Of a DNA stretch of 64,000 nucleotides, positions 1-8,366 are shown piece after piece. The notes under the pieces were generated by a model. The model was given only the letters and a program-made list of their open reading frames with translations. It was not told the origin of the DNA and did not search any database. Position 1 is the first letter of the stretch. Every line of letters starts with the position of its first letter. The stretch is from positions 62,001 to 126,000 of the forward strand of contig NZ_JAENHP010000004.1 of assembly GCF_016834655.1 (NCBI RefSeq), given 5' to 3'. This stretch comes from Paractinoplanes ovalisporus (GTDB taxonomy: Bacteria > Actinomycetota > Actinomycetes > Mycobacteriales > Micromonosporaceae). The position numbers were made by a program, and so were the translations under genes.

Positions 1-801
1 GCCCCCGACGAGATCGACAAACTGCTGCGCTCGGGTGCGGGCTGGCTCGCCGGCCACCCCGAGAAGGTGCTGATCGCCCGTCGCTACCTGGCACACAAGC
101 GGGCCCTCACCACCACGGCCCTGCAGCAGCTCGAGGGCGATGAGGCCGAGGAGCCGCCGGCCGAGGAAGAGGCGGAACTCCCCGTCGTACGCCGTCGGTC
201 GCTCGCCGAGCAGCGTCGCGACGCCGTGCTCGCGGCCCTCACCGAGGTCGGCGCGACCCGGGTTCTCGACCTCGGCTGCGGTGGCGGCGCGTTGCTGGCT
301 GCCCTGGTCAAAGACCGGCGCTACACCGAGATCGTCGGCACCGACGTCTCGGCCCGGGCGCTCGAGATCGCGGCCCGCAAGCTGCGGATCGAGCGCATGC
401 CCGAGCGGCAGCGCGACCGCCTGAAGCTGTGGCAGTCCGCGCTGACCTACCGCGACGACCGCCTGCGCGGGTTCGACGCGGCCGTGCTCATGGAGGTCAT
501 CGAGCACGTCGACCCGCCGCGGCTGCCCGCGCTCGAGGCGTCCGTGTTCGGCCACGCGCATCCCGGCGCGGTCGTCGTCACCACGCCGAACGTCGAATAC
601 AACGTCAACTACGAGGGCCTGACCGGCCTGCGCCACTCCGACCACCGCTTCGAGTGGACCCGGGCCGAGTTCGCGGCCTGGGCGGCCAAGGTCGCTTCCA
701 CGTACGGCTATGCGGTGTCGTTCCACCCGGTCGGCGAGGATTCGCCGGTCGGCTCGCCCACCCAGCTCGCCCTCTTCACGACGGAGGTGTCCGCCACATG
801 A
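1..801 (+). CDS. hen1: 3'-terminal RNA ribose 2'-O-methyltransferase Hen1 (C-terminal part; gene starts before the window)
   Basis: The reading frame is open from base 1, so the N-terminal half is missing; 266 codons remain. They hold the SAM-binding motif VLDLGCGGG and the Hen1 metal-binding signature: EVIEHVDPPR, then VVVTTPNVEYN, then RHSDHRFEWTRAEF. In known Hen1 enzymes the Glu and His residues of these motifs bind Mn2+ for 2'-O-methylation of RNA 3' ends. The stop codon overlaps the pnkp start (ATGA), so the two are translationally coupled. By family knowledge, Hen1 methylates the cleaved RNA before Pnkp religates it, protecting the repaired site from the same ribotoxin. The linker after the first helices is acidic (EGDEAEEPPAEEEAE), a low-complexity joint before the methyltransferase domain. 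Confidence 0.95.
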   Translation, partial: APDEIDKLLRSGAGWLAGHPEKVLIARRYLAHKRALTTTALQQLEGDEAEEPPAEEEAELPVVRRRSLAEQRRDAVLAALTEVGATRVLDLGCGGGALLAALVKDRRYTEIVGTDVSARALEIAARKLRIERMPERQRDRLKLWQSALTYRDDRLRGFDAAVLMEVIEHVDPPRLPALEASVFGHAHPGAVVVTTPNVEYNVNYEGLTGLRHSDHRFEWTRAEFAAWAAKVASTYGYAVSFHPVGEDSPVGSPTQLALFTTEVSAT

Positions 802-3287
802 TCGAGATCCCGGAGCTCGCGCTCGTCGCCCTGGTCGGCATCTCCGGCTCGGGCAAGTCCACCTTCGCCCGCACGCATTTCCGCCCCACCCAGGTGCTGT
901 CGTCCGACTTCTTCCGCGGCCTCATCGCCGACGACGAGAACGACCAGTCCGCCTCGGCCGAGGCCTTCGAGGCGCTGCACTACGTCGCGGGCAAGCGCCT
1001 GGCCGCGGGCCGGCTGACCGTGGTCGACGCGACCAACCTGCAGCCGCACGGCCGGGCCGCGCTGGTCCGGGTCGCCCGCGAACACGACGTGCTCCCGGTC
1101 GCGATCGTCCTCGACGTGCCCGAGGCCCTGGCCTGGGAACGCACCGAGGCCCGGCCCGACCGTGAGTTCGGCCGCCCGGTGCTCACCCGCATGAGCCGAG
1201 ACCTGCGGCGATCTCTGGGTTCGCTGACCCGCGAGGGCTTCCGCAAGGTGCACGTGCTGCGCGGGCCGGAGGCGATCGCGGCCACCGAGATCCGCTACGA
1301 GAAGCTCTTCAACGACAAGCGTGAGGTGACCGGCCCGTTCGACATCATCGGCGACGTGCACGGCTGCCGGGCCGAGCTCGAGACCCTGCTCGAACGGCTC
1401 GGTTACGCCCTCGTCCGCGACGCGTCGTCGCGCCCGGTCGACGCCGTGCACCCCGAGGGCCGACGGGCGATCTTCGTCGGCGACCTGGTCGACCGCGGGC
1501 CCGACTCGCCGGGCGTGCTGCGCCTGGTGATGGGCATGGTGGCCGGCGGGAACGCGCTGTGCGTGCCCGGCAACCACGAGCAGAAGCTGGCCCGCAAGCT
1601 CAACGGTCGCAACGTGCAGCTCACCCACGGGCTGCCCGAGACGCTCGAACAGCTCTCCACGGAACCCGCCGAGTTCGTCGACTCGGTCAAGACGTTCATC
1701 GAGGGGCTGGTCAGCCACTACGTGCTCGACGGGGGCGACCTCGTGGTGGCCCACGCGGGGCTGAAAGAGGCCTACCAGGGGCGGGCCTCGGGGCGGGTGC
1801 GCAGCTTCGCGCTCTACGGGGAGACAACCGGGGAGACCGACGAGTACGGGCTTCCGGTGCGCTACCCGTGGGCCCGTGACTACCGCGGTTCGGCCGCGGT
1901 CGTCTACGGCCACGTCCCGACACCCAAGCCGGAGTGGATCAACAACACGATCTGCCTCGACACCGGTTGTGTCTTCGGCGGGGCGCTCACCGCGCTGCGC
2001 TGGCCGACCCGTGAGCTGGTGTCGGTGCCCGCCGAGCGGGAGTACTACGCGCCGGTGCGGCCGCTGGCGTCGCTGACCCGGCCCGACGACGGACTGGACA
2101 TGTCGGACGTCACCGGCCGCCGTCACCTCGACTACGGCTACGGCCGGGTGACGGTCGCCGCGGAGAACTCGGCCGCGGCGCTCGAGGTGATGAGCCGGTT
2201 CGCGCTCGACCCGGCCACGCTGGTCTGGCTGCCGCCGACGATGGCGCCGTGCTCGACGTCGGCGCTCGAGGGCTACCTCGAACACCCGGCGACGGCGTTC
2301 GACGACATGCGCGGTGCGGGCGTGACCAGGGTCGTGTGCGAAGAGAAGCACATGGGCTCGCGGGCGGTCGTGCGTGTGTCACGCGACGGTGCGGGCGATG
2401 CGGTCTGGACCCGTACGGGAAGGCCGTTCTTCGGACCGGCGCTCGACGAGCCGTTGCTGGCCCGGGTGCGCGCCGCCTGCTCGGGCCTGTTCGACGAGCT
2501 CGAGACCGACTGGCTGCTGATCGACGCCGAGCTGCTGCCGTGGTCGGCCAAGGCGGCCGGGCTGATCCGCGACCGCTACGCCGGGGTGGGCGCGGCCGGG
2601 CGGGCCGCGCTGCCGGCCGCGCTGGCCGTGGTCGACCAGGCCGCGGCCCGTGGGCTCGACGTGGCGGCGCTGCGTGACCGGCTCTCGCTGCGGTCGGCCG
2701 AGATCGACGGCTACTCGGCGGCGTACCGCTCCTACGTGAAGCCGACCGACGGGCTCGACGGGGTCACGCTGGCGCCGTTCGCCGTGCTGGCCGGGGCCGG
2801 CGTCTCGTACGCCGACCGTGACCACGGCTGGCACCTCGCGCTGGCCGACCGGCTCGTCGCGGCCGACCCGGAGCTGTTCACCCCGACCCGGCGCATGATC
2901 GTCGACCTGGGTGACCCGGCGTCCGAGGCGGCCGCAACCGAGTGGTGGCTAGAGCTGACCGCGACCGGTGGCGAGGGCATGGTGGTCAAGCCGTGGACCG
3001 GTCTCAAGGCCACCGACGCCAAGGGCCGGCTGGTCCAGCCCGGGGTGAAGTGCCGGGGCCGCGAATACCTGCGGATCATCTACGGCCCCGAATACACGCG
3101 GCCCGAGCAGCTCGACCGGCTGCGCCGGCGCAACCTCGGGCGTAAGCGGAACATGGCGCTGCGCGAGCACGGCATGGGGCTGGCCGCGCTCGACCGGCTC
3201 GCCGAGGGGGCGCCGCTGTGGCGGATCCACGAGGTGGTCTTCGCCATCCTGGCCACCGAGTCGGAGCCGGTCGACCCCCGGCTCTGA
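798..3287 (+). CDS. pnkp: polynucleotide kinase-phosphatase-ligase Pnkp (RNA repair)
   Basis: 829 aa, close to the roughly 850-870 aa of characterised bacterial Pnkp. Three modules are visible in order. The kinase has Walker A GISGSGKST at residues 14-22. The calcineurin-like phosphatase has GDVHGC at 185-190, then GDLVDRGPDS, GNHEQ and a later VAHAGL. The adenylyltransferase-type ligase carries EEKHMGSR with candidate nucleophile Lys517. By family knowledge it heals broken RNA ends (5' phosphorylation, 2',3'-cyclic phosphate removal) and seals them; sealing by bacterial Pnkp needs Hen1 as partner. I start at the ATG overlapping the hen1 stop because the kinase domain begins there; the frame is open upstream but lies over hen1. 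Confidence 0.97.
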   Translation: MIEIPELALVALVGISGSGKSTFARTHFRPTQVLSSDFFRGLIADDENDQSASAEAFEALHYVAGKRLAAGRLTVVDATNLQPHGRAALVRVAREHDVLPVAIVLDVPEALAWERTEARPDREFGRPVLTRMSRDLRRSLGSLTREGFRKVHVLRGPEAIAATEIRYEKLFNDKREVTGPFDIIGDVHGCRAELETLLERLGYALVRDASSRPVDAVHPEGRRAIFVGDLVDRGPDSPGVLRLVMGMVAGGNALCVPGNHEQKLARKLNGRNVQLTHGLPETLEQLSTEPAEFVDSVKTFIEGLVSHYVLDGGDLVVAHAGLKEAYQGRASGRVRSFALYGETTGETDEYGLPVRYPWARDYRGSAAVVYGHVPTPKPEWINNTICLDTGCVFGGALTALRWPTRELVSVPAEREYYAPVRPLASLTRPDDGLDMSDVTGRRHLDYGYGRVTVAAENSAAALEVMSRFALDPATLVWLPPTMAPCSTSALEGYLEHPATAFDDMRGAGVTRVVCEEKHMGSRAVVRVSRDGAGDAVWTRTGRPFFGPALDEPLLARVRAACSGLFDELETDWLLIDAELLPWSAKAAGLIRDRYAGVGAAGRAALPAALAVVDQAAARGLDVAALRDRLSLRSAEIDGYSAAYRSYVKPTDGLDGVTLAPFAVLAGAGVSYADRDHGWHLALADRLVAADPELFTPTRRMIVDLGDPASEAAATEWWLELTATGGEGMVVKPWTGLKATDAKGRLVQPGVKCRGREYLRIIYGPEYTRPEQLDRLRRRNLGRKRNMALREHGMGLAALDRLAEGAPLWRIHEVVFAILATESEPVDPRL

Positions 3288-3339
3288 CGCTCCGCCAAGC
3301 CGTCCGGCCTTTTGCCGGGCCGCGTGCTCGGCCTCTCGT

Positions 3340-3371
3340 CCAGGGCTGTCCGGTCGAACGGACAGCCCTGG
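3340..3371 (+). terminator. 13-bp perfect hairpin downstream of pnkp
   Basis: CCAGGGCTGTCCG and its exact complement are separated by a 6-nt loop (gtcgaa), 52 nt after the pnkp stop. No T-tract follows, so this is either a U-less actinomycete-type terminator or an RNA-stabilising hairpin. Confidence 0.6.
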
Positions 3372-3450
3372 GCCGCCGCACGAGCCAGAAAGATTCCGCA
3401 CAGCAACTGGACACGAAAGGCGTAGGAAACTAGCAGTACTCTGACTCCTC

Positions 3451-4266
3451 GTGGACATCCGCGCGCTCGGCGAGAGCCTCGCCTTCAACCCCATGGATCC
3501 GAAGGATCTGCTGCACACCTTCGGCCTCATCGGGGTCTTGGTGATCATGTTCGCCGAGACGGGCCTGCTGGTCGGGTTCTTCTTCCCTGGCGACTCGTTG
3601 CTGTTCCTCGCCGGCGTCGCCGCCTCCCCGGTGGCCGACTCGATCTTCGGCGAGGGCACCCAGCTCTCGTACGTGGGCCTGCTCATCGGCGCCCCGATCT
3701 GCGCGATCGTCGGCGCCCAGCTCGGCCACTTCCTGGGCGCCCGCTACGGCACGCGCATGTTCGACAAGCCGGAGTCGAAGCTCTTCAAGAAGGAGTACGT
3801 CGAAAAGGCGGAGTACTACTTCCAGAAGTTCGGCCCGGCCAAGGCGGTCGTGCTGGCCCGCTTCATCCCGATCGTGCGCACGTTCCTCAACCCGGTGGCG
3901 GGCACGCTCGGCATGCCGGCCAAGACGTTCTTCCTGTGGAACGTGGTCGGCGCGATCCTCTGGACCGACGGCATCATCATCATCGGGCACTCGCTGGCGC
4001 AGCAGATCTACGACGCCATCGGCGACCACATCGACCGCTACATCCTGCCCGTGGTCGCGCTGATCGTCCTGATCTCGCTGCTGCCGATCATCATCGAGGT
4101 GCTGCGCGAGCGCCGGCACAAGAAGAACGCCGGTCCCGCCGCGCCGCCCGAGCCGTCCGCCGCGATCGGCGTCGTGGCCGCCGCGAGCATCGCGGGCCTG
4201 GTCGAGGCGGCCCGCCACGAGGACGATGACGACGACCACACCCCGCGTTCCCACCGCCGCCACTGA
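3451..4266 (+). CDS. DedA family membrane protein
   Basis: 271 aa. A GLLVGFFFPGDSLLFLAG segment and the later FIPIVRTFLNPVAG segment match the conserved DedA/VTT (SNARE-associated) motifs, including the arginines and prolines implicated in transport. Hydrophobic segments fit a polytopic membrane protein. DedA proteins are linked to flipping of undecaprenyl phosphate or phospholipids and to envelope homeostasis; the substrate here cannot be told. The C-terminal tail is cytosolic-looking and charged (HEDDDDDHTPRSHRRH). The start is GTG; TACTCT lies 8 nt upstream with no Shine-Dalgarno, so the transcript may be leaderless. The stop is followed at once by a tandem hairpin array. Confidence 0.9.
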   Translation: MDIRALGESLAFNPMDPKDLLHTFGLIGVLVIMFAETGLLVGFFFPGDSLLFLAGVAASPVADSIFGEGTQLSYVGLLIGAPICAIVGAQLGHFLGARYGTRMFDKPESKLFKKEYVEKAEYYFQKFGPAKAVVLARFIPIVRTFLNPVAGTLGMPAKTFFLWNVVGAILWTDGIIIIGHSLAQQIYDAIGDHIDRYILPVVALIVLISLLPIIIEVLRERRHKKNAGPAAPPEPSAAIGVVAAASIAGLVEAARHEDDDDDHTPRSHRRH

Positions 4267-4270
4267 CCCT

Positions 4271-4470
4271 GCTTCTTGCCGGCGCTGATCCCGGTCGGCG
4301 CCGGCCCTGGCCTTTTTGCCGGCGCTGATCCTTGTCGGCGCCGGCCCTGGCCTCCTTGCCGGCGCTGATCCTTGTCGGTGTCGGCCCTGGCCTCCTTGCC
4401 GGCGCTGATCCTGGTCGGCGCTGGCCCTGGCTTCCTTGCCGGCGCTGATCCATGTCGGTGCCGGCCCCGG
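4271..4470 (+). repeat. five tandem 40-bp units, each forming a hairpin
   Basis: Exact 40-bp periodicity: GGCGCTGATC recurs at 4281, 4321, 4361, 4401 and 4441. Each unit carries GCCGGCGC-N12-GCGCCGGC (or a variant), and the N12 can pair further (TGAT with GTCG through G.U pairs), giving about 12 bp with a 4-nt loop. In units 3-5 every change in the 3' arm is C to T opposite G, so pairing survives as G.U in rightward RNA only. The period is not a multiple of three and the array lies between convergent genes, so it is probably not coding. It is not a CRISPR: units are contiguous with no unique spacers. Confidence 0.85.
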
Positions 4471-4641
4471 AACGACGCGCGACGCCCGGCCGACCTCGAT
4501 GGTCGGCCGGGCATCGGTGTTTGCGGGCCCTGTGGTGGCCGTTGGTGGGGATGGCTCGGTGGTCCGGGACAGGCCCGGACCAGCCCCGGGCCGCTCGTGC
4601 CCGTTCGGGGGCGGGGCGTCGAGCGGCCGGGCGGTGGTCGG

Positions 4642-5316
4642 TCAGACGCTGACGGCCCTGGAGCCGTGCAGACGGTCGAGGAACGCCTCGGGGCAGTCGC
4701 GGAGGTTCTCCAGACGGCCCGCGGAGAGCGCCCGGTAGGTGATCTCCGCAGCTTCCTCGAGGTTGCGTGCGCGCTTGTGGGCCAACTCGATCGTGTCGCC
4801 CATGACGACACAACCGTGCTGGCTCAGCACGAGGCAGTCGGTGCCGTCGGCTGCCATCGCGGCCGTCAACGACGCCAGTTCCGTCGAGCCCGGAAGCCGG
4901 AACGGAACCGTCGAGACCCGGCGCAGATAGAACGCGTGGTCGGTCGTGACGATCCGGATGTGCTCACCCAGCGCATCGAGCAGGAGTGCGGTCTGCGGAT
5001 GCAGGTGGATGACGGCGTTGACGTCGGGGCGGGCCCGATACAACGCCAGGTGCAGCGCGAGCTCACTGGTCGGCTCGATCGCGGGCGGCGGCACACTGCC
5101 GACCACCGCGGGCGAGCCGTCGGAGACCCGTACGGCGGCGAAGGTTGTCCGGCTGAGCCGGCCCAGCCATGAACCGCTGCCCGTGACCCAGATGGCGTCC
5201 TCGTCGGGGATCCGGGCGGAGAGGTTTCCGCCCGACCCGGCGACCAGGCCGGCCTGGACCACGTCGAAACCCACGAATGCGAGCTGATCACGCAGATCGC
5301 CGTGGACGTAGTTCAC
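4642..5316 (-). CDS. class II aldolase/adducin family protein
   Basis: 224 aa, the size of L-fuculose-1-phosphate or ribulose-5-phosphate 4-epimerase type enzymes. The GSGGNLSAR phosphate-binding loop, the zinc ligands in HLHPQTA and a later His in SQHGCVVMGD are all present, so it should be an active Zn2+ aldolase or epimerase. The sugar-phosphate substrate is not evident. The start is GTG with CAGGAG six bases upstream. It lies downstream of the arsR-type gene on the same strand with a 109-bp gap containing a strong inverted repeat. No sugar transporter or kinase lies beside it to suggest a pathway. Confidence 0.85.
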   Translation of the reverse strand: MNYVHGDLRDQLAFVGFDVVQAGLVAGSGGNLSARIPDEDAIWVTGSGSWLGRLSRTTFAAVRVSDGSPAVVGSVPPPAIEPTSELALHLALYRARPDVNAVIHLHPQTALLLDALGEHIRIVTTDHAFYLRRVSTVPFRLPGSTELASLTAAMAADGTDCLVLSQHGCVVMGDTIELAHKRARNLEEAAEITYRALSAGRLENLRDCPEAFLDRLHGSRAVSV

Positions 5317-5368
5317 CCGTTACTCCTGAAGGTCCTGGGGGTGGACTGGGAGGCGGAGAGGGTCTGCT

Positions 5369-5408
5369 GCCTGGCGTCACGCCCCACGTGATGCCGGTGA
5401 CGCCAGGC
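5369..5408 (-). other. 12-bp perfect inverted repeat between arsR-type and aldolase genes
   Basis: GCCTGGCGTCAC at 5369-5380 pairs exactly with GTGACGCCAGGC at 5397-5408. Inside the loop GTGATGCC (5388-5395) can also pair with most of the same left arm, so two alternative hairpins are possible. No T-tract follows on either strand. Confidence 0.6.
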
Positions 5409-5425
5409 GATTCCCTGCGGAGCGG

Positions 5426-5803
5426 TCAGCGCGCCTTCTTGGTAGCCCGCTTGCGAGGCGGGGTCAGGAGGTCCGCGATGGTCGCGATGGCGGTCGGAAC
5501 GAGGCGGTAGTAGGCCCACACACCACGCTTCTCCCGCTCGAGCAGACCAGCCTCGGTCAGGATCCGCAGGTGGTGGCTGACCGTCGGCTGCGACAGGCCC
5601 AGAGGGGCCGTCAGGTCGCAGACGCAGGCCTCGCCGTCCGTTGCGGACTGAATGAGGCTGAGAAGCCGAAGCCGCGCCGGGTCGGCGAGTGCCTTCAGCA
5701 CACCCGCCAGCCGTTCGGCGTCGGCACGTTCAATTGGCTCGCCGGCAAGCGGCGAGATCTGAGGCATTGTCATTTCCGCCAACGCAGTTCCCACGATCTC
5801 CAT
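5426..5803 (-). CDS. ArsR family winged-helix regulator
   Basis: 125 aa. The segment LADPARLRLLSLI, then EACVCDL, then LGLSQPTVSHHLRILTEAGLLEREKRGVWAYY is a typical ArsR/SmtB winged helix. CVCDL sits in the alpha-3 metal- or metalloid-sensing position of ArsR proteins, so arsenite or a thiophilic metal is a plausible inducer; no arsenic efflux or reductase gene lies nearby. The C-terminus is basic (RKRATKKAR). Start choice is uncertain: ATG at 5803, GTG at 5794 (GGAAGG nine bases upstream) or ATG at 5773. An 18-bp dyad 24 bp upstream may be its own operator. Confidence 0.9.
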   Translation of the reverse strand: MEIVGTALAEMTMPQISPLAGEPIERADAERLAGVLKALADPARLRLLSLIQSATDGEACVCDLTAPLGLSQPTVSHHLRILTEAGLLEREKRGVWAYYRLVPTAIATIADLLTPPRKRATKKAR

Positions 5804-5826
5804 CCTTCCACCAACTGCATCGATTC

Positions 5827-5844
5827 TCCTGCATGTGCGCAGGA
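5827..5844 (-). promoter_or_regulatory. 18-bp dyad, candidate operator of the ArsR-type gene
   Basis: TCCTGC-N6-GCAGGA is a perfect inverted repeat 24-41 bp upstream of the regulator's first ATG, a common position for ArsR autorepression. Binding by this protein is inferred. Confidence 0.4.
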
Positions 5845-5860
5845 ACGAACCGGCTAACTT

Positions 5861-6256
5861 TCAGGCCGTAAGGCCGACGTCGATCACCGGGTCGGTCGGT
5901 CCGGAGTGGCCGGCAACCCGAGCCCTCGAACCCACCGATACCGCCGTCTCGACTTCGGTCTCTGCCTCCTGCAACGCCTCAGCCGCCGTCTGGGTGCTGC
6001 CCTTCCGTGTCGAGGTCTCCCTCCCCGCCCCGGGAGTGAGACGCCCCACATTGTCAATTCCTCGATCCATTTCGGGTCGCTGATCCGTTTCGCCCGAGGC
6101 CCGCACCAGCCTTGGCGTCGTCATCTCGCCACCCTGCGCGATCTCCCGGACCAGGCGGCCCGGCACCGGAAGTTCACGACCCGATGAAAGCACGGCGCCA
6201 CGCTGCGCGACGGACAATTCAGTGATGAATTTACGCAGGTCGTGGCGTGCTTGCAT
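5861..6256 (-). CDS. hypothetical protein
   Basis: 131 aa from the ATG at 6256; an earlier in-frame ATG at 6334 lies within the candidate promoter (6315-6342), so the internal start is preferred. The N-terminus (MQARHDLRKFITELSVAQRGAVL) looks like a short amphipathic helix pair. The middle and C-terminus are polar, rich in Glu, Thr and Ala, with an acidic heptad-like stretch (AAEALQEAETEVETAV). No family is recognised. It runs leftward toward the ArsR-type gene. It could be a spurious open frame, because composition here is less biased than in neighbouring genes. Confidence 0.4.
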   Translation of the reverse strand: MQARHDLRKFITELSVAQRGAVLSSGRELPVPGRLVREIAQGGEMTTPRLVRASGETDQRPEMDRGIDNVGRLTPGAGRETSTRKGSTQTAAEALQEAETEVETAVSVGSRARVAGHSGPTDPVIDVGLTA

Positions 6257-6314
6257 GTATCGAGCGTACTGGCTGGAACGAAACTGGAACCTTTCGCCCC
6301 GGCGGTGCGGAACG

Positions 6315-6342
6315 TAACTATTGACGCACAGCATTGGGTCAA
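6315..6342 (-). promoter_or_regulatory. candidate sigma-70-like promoter for the 131-aa gene
   Basis: On the minus strand TTGACC (6337-6342) is followed after 16 nt by TAGTTA (6315-6320), about 50 nt upstream of the ATG at 6256. The surrounding sequence is unusually AT-rich for this window. Confidence 0.4.
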
Positions 6343-6803
6343 TCTAAAAAGAAACCTTACAGATTCGGCGGTCCCTTTCGCCCGTTGCCGGGAACATCGA
6401 TGCAGCTCAAAGCTCCTATGTCGCGGGTCACATGCCCACTGGACGACAGATCACCCGCTCGGGGTGCTGAGAAGGTGCTGTGAATCGTGCGATGCGACGT
6501 TTACCCATCCAGCGAAAAACCCCCTCCGACCGGCTACCGGCGCGCTATCCGGACAGCCGATAGGGGGACATCGGTGGATGGGAAAGTTACCCGTTCGGGT
6601 GACCCATACCCATCAATATGAGGGGTCACTCCATCAATATGAGGGGGTAACCGGTCGGTAACAACCGGAGGCTGACGTGACCGGAACTCATCATCGGCCG
6701 TCGGAACCCGCCTTCCAGCCCCGATCGTAGGCCGCCCGGGATCACCGTGCGCAGGCACCCACCGTCCGGCGGGGCGGGGCACCAAGGCGCAGTTGAGTCC
6801 CGC
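6335..6803. other. gene-poor spacer, 469 bp, with direct and inverted repeats
   Basis: No convincing gene is seen. It holds the promoter above, a near-perfect inverted repeat (GTTACCCG-tt-CGGGTGAC near 6585-6602) and two 16-bp direct repeats at 6610-6646. It separates two leftward genes. Confidence 0.6.
6610..6646. repeat. two direct repeats CCATCAATATGAGGGG, 21 bp apart
   Basis: The 16-bp sequence is identical at 6610-6625 and 6631-6646. The 21-bp period places both copies on the same DNA face, as expected for tandem binding of a regulator. Confidence 0.75.
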
Positions 6804-8294
6804 TCAGGAAACTGGCGGCGGCTTGGTCGCGTCGTCGTCGGTGGACCGCGGCGCGGCGGCCGGGGAGTCGGTCGCACCGGCGCGGTCGGGGTCAGTGGTT
6901 CCCGATCCGCTCGCGGGAACCTCGGACGCTGCCTCAACCGGCTCGGAGGCGCCGGACCGCGCCGGCTCGAAGGTTTCGGGCCGGGACGGCGCGGGAGCTT
7001 CGGGCTGGGACGGCATTCCCACCAGAGCGGACGCGCCGACGGGCGAGGCCGCGACCGACTCGGACGGACGGGCGTAGGGCGAGTCCGAGCCGGCGGCCGA
7101 ATCCAAGGCGGCGGGCGAGGCAGGATCGGGCTCCGGGGCGGAAGGCTGCTGAGGGCTCGCTTCGGCCGGGCGGGCGTAAGGCGAGTTGGGGTCCGGGGGC
7201 GCGGTGGCCGGGGTGGACGCGGGCACCGGGCTCGGGGGCGCGAAGGCGGCGTCAGGCGCATGCCCGGCGGGCCGGGCGTAAGGCGACACTTCCGCGGGCT
7301 GAGCCGGCGCGGGAGCGGCGGGCGGATAACCGGCGCCCGGAGCCGGGGCGTAACCGCCGGGGCCGTAGCCACCGGGGGCGGGATAGGGCGCCTGACCCGG
7401 CGCGGCGGGATATCCGGGACCGCCGGGGTAGCCCGGAGCGGGCGGATACCCGGGAGCGCCCGGCTGCCCCATCGACACGGGGCCGGTCGGGTAACCCGCG
7501 GCGGAATAACCGGCGGTGCCCGAGGTCGGGTAGCCGGCGGCGCCCGAGGTCGGGTAGCCGGCGGCGCCCGAGGTCGGGTAGCCGGCGGCGCCCGAGACGG
7601 GATAGGGCGCGGCGCCTGAGGTGGGGTAACCGGCGGGGACCGCGGACGTGGGGCCGGCGGCATAGGGATAAGGCGCGGCGTAAGCCGGCTGCGGCGCCGA
7701 AGGGGCGGCCGGGCGGCGGAAGAACGCGCGCGGCGCCGTCAGCACCAGGATGCCGACCAGGGCGTAACCGAGCATCTGGGCCACCGACAGACCGGCGTTC
7801 GTGCTGACCCAGCCGCCGGGATAGGCGTCGGACAGCTGGGCGCCCAGGGACCAGGGAGCCGTCTCACCGCTGCGCTGGGCCGCGACGGTCAGGATGCTGG
7901 CCGCGCCGCCCAGGATCCCCAGGACGCAGACCACCAGCGTGGTGACGCGAGCCGCGTTGCTGCCGCGGCGCAGGGACAGGCCGACCACCACGAACAGCGC
8001 GAACGCGATCACCGCGAGGGCCAGGGCGATCGCCGCGCCGAGCCAGACCACGGCCACGTAGTACTCCGGGTCGGAGTCACCGGTGAAACGCTGGAACGCC
8101 TGGGTGTTGCCGGTGACGTCGCGGAAGCGGCTGATCGTGCCGGGCACGATCGCCAGGGTCGCGATGGCATAGATCAACCCGACGCCGGCCATCAGCCAGA
8201 GCAGGCCGGCGGCGAACGTCACCGCCGGCGGCCGGCCGGACGGTGAAGGCGAAGGCGCGGCCGCAACCGGCGACGGTGGAACTGGGTACGACAT
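6804..8294 (-). CDS. membrane protein with long Pro/Tyr/Gly-rich C-terminal tail
   Basis: 496 aa. A short proline-rich N-terminus is followed by about four hydrophobic helices in residues 25-195 (such as VTFAAGLLWLMAGVGLIYAIA and GYALVGILVLTAP). After that comes a 300-residue low-complexity tail. The tail opens with in-frame 8-aa repeats GYPTSGAA, which appear in DNA as 24-bp repeats near 7524-7600, and later becomes acidic and Pro/Ser-rich. ATG start with GGGGAG seven bases upstream. The neighbouring gene has the same architecture, so the two look like diverged tandem duplicates. Function unknown; the tail should be disordered and cytosolic or periplasmic depending on topology. Confidence 0.75.
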   Translation of the reverse strand: MSYPVPPSPVAAAPSPSPSGRPPAVTFAAGLLWLMAGVGLIYAIATLAIVPGTISRFRDVTGNTQAFQRFTGDSDPEYYVAVVWLGAAIALALAVIAFALFVVVGLSLRRGSNAARVTTLVVCVLGILGGAASILTVAAQRSGETAPWSLGAQLSDAYPGGWVSTNAGLSVAQMLGYALVGILVLTAPRAFFRRPAAPSAPQPAYAAPYPYAAGPTSAVPAGYPTSGAAPYPVSGAAGYPTSGAAGYPTSGAAGYPTSGTAGYSAAGYPTGPVSMGQPGAPGYPPAPGYPGGPGYPAAPGQAPYPAPGGYGPGGYAPAPGAGYPPAAPAPAQPAEVSPYARPAGHAPDAAFAPPSPVPASTPATAPPDPNSPYARPAEASPQQPSAPEPDPASPAALDSAAGSDSPYARPSESVAASPVGASALVGMPSQPEAPAPSRPETFEPARSGASEPVEAASEVPASGSGTTDPDRAGATDSPAAAPRSTDDDATKPPPVS

Positions 8295-8366
8295 CGACGA
8301 CTCCCCGCGGTGATCCGTTGCGCCCGAACCTACCCGGACGCAACGGGAAGCGGGGCGCGAACCCGG

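Noticed and set aside
429..797. N-terminal extension of Pnkp
   Set aside because: The frame lies over hen1; kinase motifs begin just after the ATG at 798 and the ATGA overlap explains the start.
4271..4470. CRISPR-like regular repeat spacing
   Set aside because: The 40-bp units are contiguous and similar over their full length; no unique spacers, no cas genes.
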